A DNA stretch of 25,567 nt from a virus, in IMG/VR virus record IMGVR_UViG_3300024517_000102, positions 1 through 25,567 of that record, one strand, 5' to 3'. The notes beneath the pieces are model-generated. The model saw only the letters and a list, made by a program, of their open reading frames with translations. It searched no databases and had not been told where the DNA came from. Below, one piece after another: positions 22,934 through 25,567 of the stretch (position 1 is the first letter of the stretch; each line of letters starts with the position of its first letter). The position numbers and the translations under genes are program-made.

Positions 22934-24069
22934 TGGTTACTTTTAGAAGACCACCTAGAATACCACCACCCAAACCACCCAAAGGAAAAAACGTAATACC
23001 TTTTGATGTTAAGCGTACCAGACCGCCCGGAGGTACAAGACTTGGTGATATAGTACCTGACCCTCCTATTAATCTTGAACAGATTAGGAAAGCGAAGGAG
23101 CTAGAACTTCGTGATGCTATTCAATTAAAAGACTTACCAAAAGAAAATATATCTAGTCCAGAAGATCAACTAGAACAAGGAGTGTCTACTAAAGAACGAG
23201 AAGAGAGAAGAAGCTTACGAGAACAACAAGGACTGTCTGGATTAGGAGAAGAAGTTCCTGTAAAAACTGATATAGAAAAATATGTGGATGTCTTAACTCA
23301 ACAAAAACGATCAGAGGGAATGAAACATCTGCATAATTTTATGAGGGATGTAGTAATATTCTATAATGATCCTGACCTAAATCCACTTAAAAATCGATCT
23401 CTAGAAGCTTTAGTTAATAATGCAAACGATATAAGGGATCTACTTCTAACTGATCACGGTGTACCTATGTCAGTGAAAAGAATAGAGGAACTTCGTGCAG
23501 TCTATGATAAAATTTTTAAAGAGATAAAGGCAAGAAGACTTAAAAAGAAAACAAGGGGAAAAGAAGGAGAACTTGAGGAAGCTCTCATAAAACTTTCGGA
23601 AACAACAGAAGCTGCGAAAAGAAAGACACTTTTAAGGGATATTATTACAAAGTATTCGGGTGTATCTCCATCAAAACTTCAAGATGCATATGATGGAATC
23701 TATAAAAGTAAAGCAGAAGAAAAAGGATTGTCTGGATTAGGAGAAGATATTAAAAAGCGAGGGGAAAAAGCGGAGGGAGAATGGTTAGATAGTGTATTTG
23801 GATCTATAACTGATGTTATTAAACCTAAAGATATGTCTAAACAAAAATGGATAACTGAAATAGAAGATTATGGATTAAGTGTTGAAGAGATAAAGGAAAT
23901 TGTAATTCGCAACATTGCAAAGAAATGGGATAAAGATACTGAGCCTAGAGCTTTATCTAAAAAAGAATGGATAGAAGAATTAAAAGATTGGGAAGGTATG
24001 AAAGATGATCCTCATGAATTTCTTGGTCCTTGGTTTAGAGAGTGGTTGGAGAGCCTACAAAAAGAATGA
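22933..24069 (+). CDS. Charged hypothetical protein with two GLSGLGE motifs (378 aa)
   Basis: ATG 22933 overlaps the endolysin's TAA. The N-terminus is Pro-rich and basic (RRPPRIPPPKPPKGK); the rest is highly charged and helical. GLSGLGE appears at 23230-23250 and again at 23725-23745, at the end of long charged stretches. A related GLSGL is in the 769-residue protein (15008-15022). The C-terminal part repeats a helix theme: SKQKWITEIEDYGLS and SKKEWIEELKDWEGM. No known domain recognised. As the last gene of the + strand run it might be an accessory or a virion protein; nothing decides. Confidence 0.65.
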   Translation: MVTFRRPPRIPPPKPPKGKNVIPFDVKRTRPPGGTRLGDIVPDPPINLEQIRKAKELELRDAIQLKDLPKENISSPEDQLEQGVSTKEREERRSLREQQGLSGLGEEVPVKTDIEKYVDVLTQQKRSEGMKHLHNFMRDVVIFYNDPDLNPLKNRSLEALVNNANDIRDLLLTDHGVPMSVKRIEELRAVYDKIFKEIKARRLKKKTRGKEGELEEALIKLSETTEAAKRKTLLRDIITKYSGVSPSKLQDAYDGIYKSKAEEKGLSGLGEDIKKRGEKAEGEWLDSVFGSITDVIKPKDMSKQKWITEIEDYGLSVEEIKEIVIRNIAKKWDKDTEPRALSKKEWIEELKDWEGMKDDPHEFLGPWFREWLESLQKE

Positions 24070-24139
24070 GAGATGAGTAATGGGAAGAATACAGGTGGTT
24101 TGGTAGACTTATATTAGTAAATCCTTTGTGCGCTCCATA

Positions 24140-24174
24140 CAGCCTCACACAGAAGAAGTAGCTTCTTCAGGCTG
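24140..24174. other. Interrupted hairpin at the convergent gene junction
   Basis: CAGCCT (24140-24145) pairs with AGGCTG (24169-24174), and GAAGAAG (24152-24158) with CTTCTTC (24162-24168), with a three-base loop and a six-base one-sided bulge. It overlaps the end of the TerS gene and lies between the two convergent operons. There is no T-run on either side, so it is not a standard intrinsic terminator. Confidence 0.35.
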
Positions 24175-24657
24175 GGGTAGGTCCAGAGCATCTGGAGAAG
24201 GCTGCTCAGTGACGCTCTCTGTCCCTTCATTTTCCTCCTCCTCCTCATAAATAGTAAAGTCACACTTATCTAGAAGGTCATATACCTTTTCTTCACCTAA
24301 AACATTCAAACATCCTATGATTGCATTCTCTAAACTCTCTTCATCCATACTTATATTAAGATCAGAGTTAGCTCCTCTTACTCTGGATAAAAGTTCGAGT
24401 GCTTTGATAGCACTATTTGTATGTCCATTCGATTTGGCATATTCATATTGAGCTTCTATCTCTTCTATGACATTAACATTAGTTTCAAGTTCCTGTTCGA
24501 GGTTGTGTATTCTTTCTACCACCTCATCCATTTGAAGAAGTCTATAGCCTTGGTTGTTTGCTGATCGTGCTGCATATCCTGCTGCCTTGGCTGCTTCAGT
24601 AGCATTCCTGTGAAGGACATAAGCTTGAGCAAACTTTTCCTGTTTATCATTTAACAT
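24145..24657 (-). CDS. terS: Small terminase subunit, Terminase_2-like (170 aa)
   Basis: I chose ATG at 24657 because the LNDKQEKFAQAYV start matches the family; an in-frame ATG six codons earlier (24675) is possible. The start overlaps the upstream gene by 11 bases. LNDKQEKFAQAYVLHRNATEA, then AAGYAARSANNQGYRLLQ, is the N-terminal helix-turn-helix of Terminase_2-type small subunits. Coiled region follows (VERIHNLEQELETNVN), then an acidic, Ser/Pro tail. It would recognise the packaging start on phage DNA and load the large subunit (TerL), which is not beside it. It is the last gene of its operon. Confidence 0.8.
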   Translation of the reverse strand: MLNDKQEKFAQAYVLHRNATEAAKAAGYAARSANNQGYRLLQMDEVVERIHNLEQELETNVNVIEEIEAQYEYAKSNGHTNSAIKALELLSRVRGANSDLNISMDEESLENAIIGCLNVLGEEKVYDLLDKCDFTIYEEEEENEGTESVTEQPSPDALDLPQPEEATSSV

Positions 24658-24901
24658 AGTAAGACACCAATCCATTAATTAATAAGACAAGAGAGACAGC
24701 ATTGATAACTAGCAAAGCTCTGTCATTCCAGATGATAGCCACAATAAACCATCCAAACATTCCAATGGCATGAACCATCAGGTTATAAGGATAAATGTTA
24801 TTACTGGTCAGGATAACTCCTCCTACCAGTACAACCGAAGCTATCCATTTAATATACCAATCAAGAGTATGAGTTGGTGTTTGTTTATTTAATTTAGTCA
24901 T
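24647..24901 (-). CDS. DUF6552-like small membrane protein (84 aa)
   Basis: ATG at 24901 overlaps the Fe-S carrier's TGA (ATGA); the longer frame upstream has no better start. After MTKLNKQTPTHTLDWYIKW there are three hydrophobic helices: IASVVLVGGVILTS, LMVHAIGMFGWFIVAIIW and ALLVINAVSLVLLINGLVS. The DWY.KW entry plus W(N/R)(D/E).AL...N...S..L pattern is one I recognise from a small membrane family of cyanophages and other marine phages (DUF6552). The function is unknown. It is likely in the inner membrane. Confidence 0.7.
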   Translation of the reverse strand: MTKLNKQTPTHTLDWYIKWIASVVLVGGVILTSNNIYPYNLMVHAIGMFGWFIVAIIWNDRALLVINAVSLVLLINGLVSYYVK

Positions 24902-25227
24902 ACCTGAAAACTCTCTCCGCATCCGCACATGGATTCTACATTAGGGTTATCAATCATAAGACGCTGACCAAAGATATCCTTCTTATAGTCTACCGTCATT
25001 CCTGCTACATAAACACTGGAGATATTATCAATGACAAGCTTACCTGTATCCAGATCTATAATGAAGTCATCGATAATGTCATCGAACTCTTCCTCAGTGA
25101 CAAGCTGCCAATCATAGGTAAAGCCAGAGCATCCTCCGCTGTTAACTGCTAGTCGAATAGCAGCTACCTTATTCTCTGCAACAACAGAAGATAGATGTAT
25201 GTCTGCGTTATCAGTCAGCTTTATCAT
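24898..25227 (-). CDS. A-type iron-sulfur carrier, IscA/HesB family (109 aa)
   Basis: ATG at 25227. Three conserved cysteines are visible: C33 in SGGCSGFTYDW, and C101 and C103 in MCGCGESF at the end (C-x67-C-G-C), the ligand set of IscA, SufA and HesB proteins. The central beta sandwich is clear (LVIDNISSVYVAGMTVDYKK). Length is typical. It would receive an Fe-S cluster and pass it to host or phage apoproteins, acting in the cytoplasm. A-type carriers are known as accessory metabolic genes in marine phage genomes. It is cotranscribed with a holin and TerS, overlapping the 38-residue gene by 17 bases. Specificity (IscA, SufA or ErpA) cannot be told. Confidence 0.85.
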   Translation of the reverse strand: MIKLTDNADIHLSSVVAENKVAAIRLAVNSGGCSGFTYDWQLVTEEEFDDIIDDFIIDLDTGKLVIDNISSVYVAGMTVDYKKDIFGQRLMIDNPNVESMCGCGESFQV

Positions 25228-25327
25228 CTTTCTTACCTGAAAAATATTTAGGATTGCCTGTACCTGACAGCTTTTTATTCAGCCAGATACAGAACCTCCA
25301 TTGCAATTTATAAAGCCACTTAATCAT
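25211..25327 (-). CDS. Very small hypothetical protein between holin and Fe-S carrier (38 aa)
   Basis: ATG at 25327 overlaps the holin's TGA (ATGA); TGA at 25213-25211 lies inside the next gene. The product, MIKWLYKLQWRFCIWLNKKL then SGTGNPKYFSGKKDDKAD, has an amphipathic aromatic/basic front and a polar tail, the pattern of a peripheral membrane peptide. I think similar mini-genes occur beside marine-phage holins, but I cannot name a family. Coupling overlaps on both sides support translation. Confidence 0.55.
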   Translation of the reverse strand: MIKWLYKLQWRFCIWLNKKLSGTGNPKYFSGKKDDKAD

Positions 25328-25567
25328 CGCTTCATATTATTTCTTTGTACGCCTTTCCATTTCTCAGCAGTTCTCATACTACCAAGACCTAGTAAGGCTA
25401 GGGTTAAACTCATAAGACCTTCTGTTTGTATGACAGGAAGGACAAGATCTGCACCACTAACAGCAATACCCCATACGGCTACAGGTTGAAAGACAAACTG
25501 CCAACCTAATCCAAAGGCACATATCCACATGATGGCTGGTCTAGCCCCGGCAATGAACACAGAAGAA
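25324..25567 (-). CDS. Holin with three membrane segments (partial, N-terminus beyond window)
   Basis: The frame stays open to the right edge, so the N-terminus is missing; GTG at 25560 is probably internal. The visible 81 residues contain AGARPAIMWICAFGLGWQF, then a second helix (VAVWGIAVSGADLVLPVI), then LMSLTLALLGLGSMRTAEKWKGV. The RP..(M/G)W......W.F and (A/S)LLGLG..RT.EK..GV pattern is that of the three-TM holin family (Phage_holin_3-type, also found in gene-transfer-agent release). It makes the inner-membrane hole that lets the M15 peptidase out. It leads the minus-strand operon as far as the window shows. Confidence 0.75.
   Translation of the reverse strand, partial: SSVFIAGARPAIMWICAFGLGWQFVFQPVAVWGIAVSGADLVLPVIQTEGLMSLTLALLGLGSMRTAEKWKGVQRNNMKR

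Noticed and set aside
1-25567. CRISPR array, tRNA, integrase or insertion sequence
   Set aside because: No spaced direct repeats of array type, no cloverleaf I could recognise, and no transposase or integrase motif in any frame read. The repeats present are coding repeats.

Overview
This window is almost certainly part of a tailed-phage genome of the short-tailed (podovirus) type. It is densely packed, AT-rich (about 35-40% GC where I counted by hand) and has overlapping genes. A head gene (C-terminal end of the major capsid protein) is followed by adaptor, short-tail, fibre, ejection and lysis genes, with no tail-tube, tape-measure or sheath genes. Several small families I recognise from marine phages (DUF6321-, DUF6356- and DUF6552-like proteins, and a phage A-type iron-sulfur carrier) suggest a marine phage, perhaps of an alphaproteobacterium. 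That host suggestion is inference: the window holds no tRNA, integrase or host gene.

Layout, + strand. 2-217: end of the major capsid gene, then an intrinsic terminator (228-260). 277-4884: a run of small, mostly Lys/Arg-rich genes plus one 522-residue basic protein. Several share K-K-x-G-G-[KQT]-[VI] peptides and a C-terminal G/S-Y-[DEK] ending. An SU10-type adaptor (857-1537) sits inside this run. 4900-5255: a small membrane protein and a 50-residue Cys/His-rich, metallothionein-like protein that starts with GTG. 5267-6222: P22 gp4-like tail adaptor and a Cys-motif protein. 6219-10402: tail-fibre region with two fibre-like proteins sharing a C-terminal domain, a GC-rich cargo gene, an assembly-type protein and a secreted protein. 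10406-13067: tail nozzle and two small proteins. 13057-22194: three likely internal/ejection proteins, ending in a 1965-residue giant. 22194-24069: membrane/coiled-coil protein, M15 peptidase endolysin and an unknown charged protein.

Layout, - strand, read right to left from the window edge: holin (partial) > 38-residue protein > IscA/HesB-like Fe-S carrier > three-helix membrane protein > small terminase subunit. Every junction overlaps, so this looks like one translationally coupled operon. It converges with the + strand operon at about 24.1 kb, where there is an interrupted hairpin.

How the genes fit together: capsid, adaptors, nozzle and fibres build the particle. The 307-, 769- and 1965-residue proteins probably travel inside it and help move DNA across the envelope. 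The M15 peptidase, holin and TM/coiled-coil protein lyse the cell, and TerS starts DNA packaging. The Fe-S carrier, metallothionein-like protein and secreted protein are accessory genes. The least explained parts are the tagged basic-protein cassette and the metallothionein-like gene.
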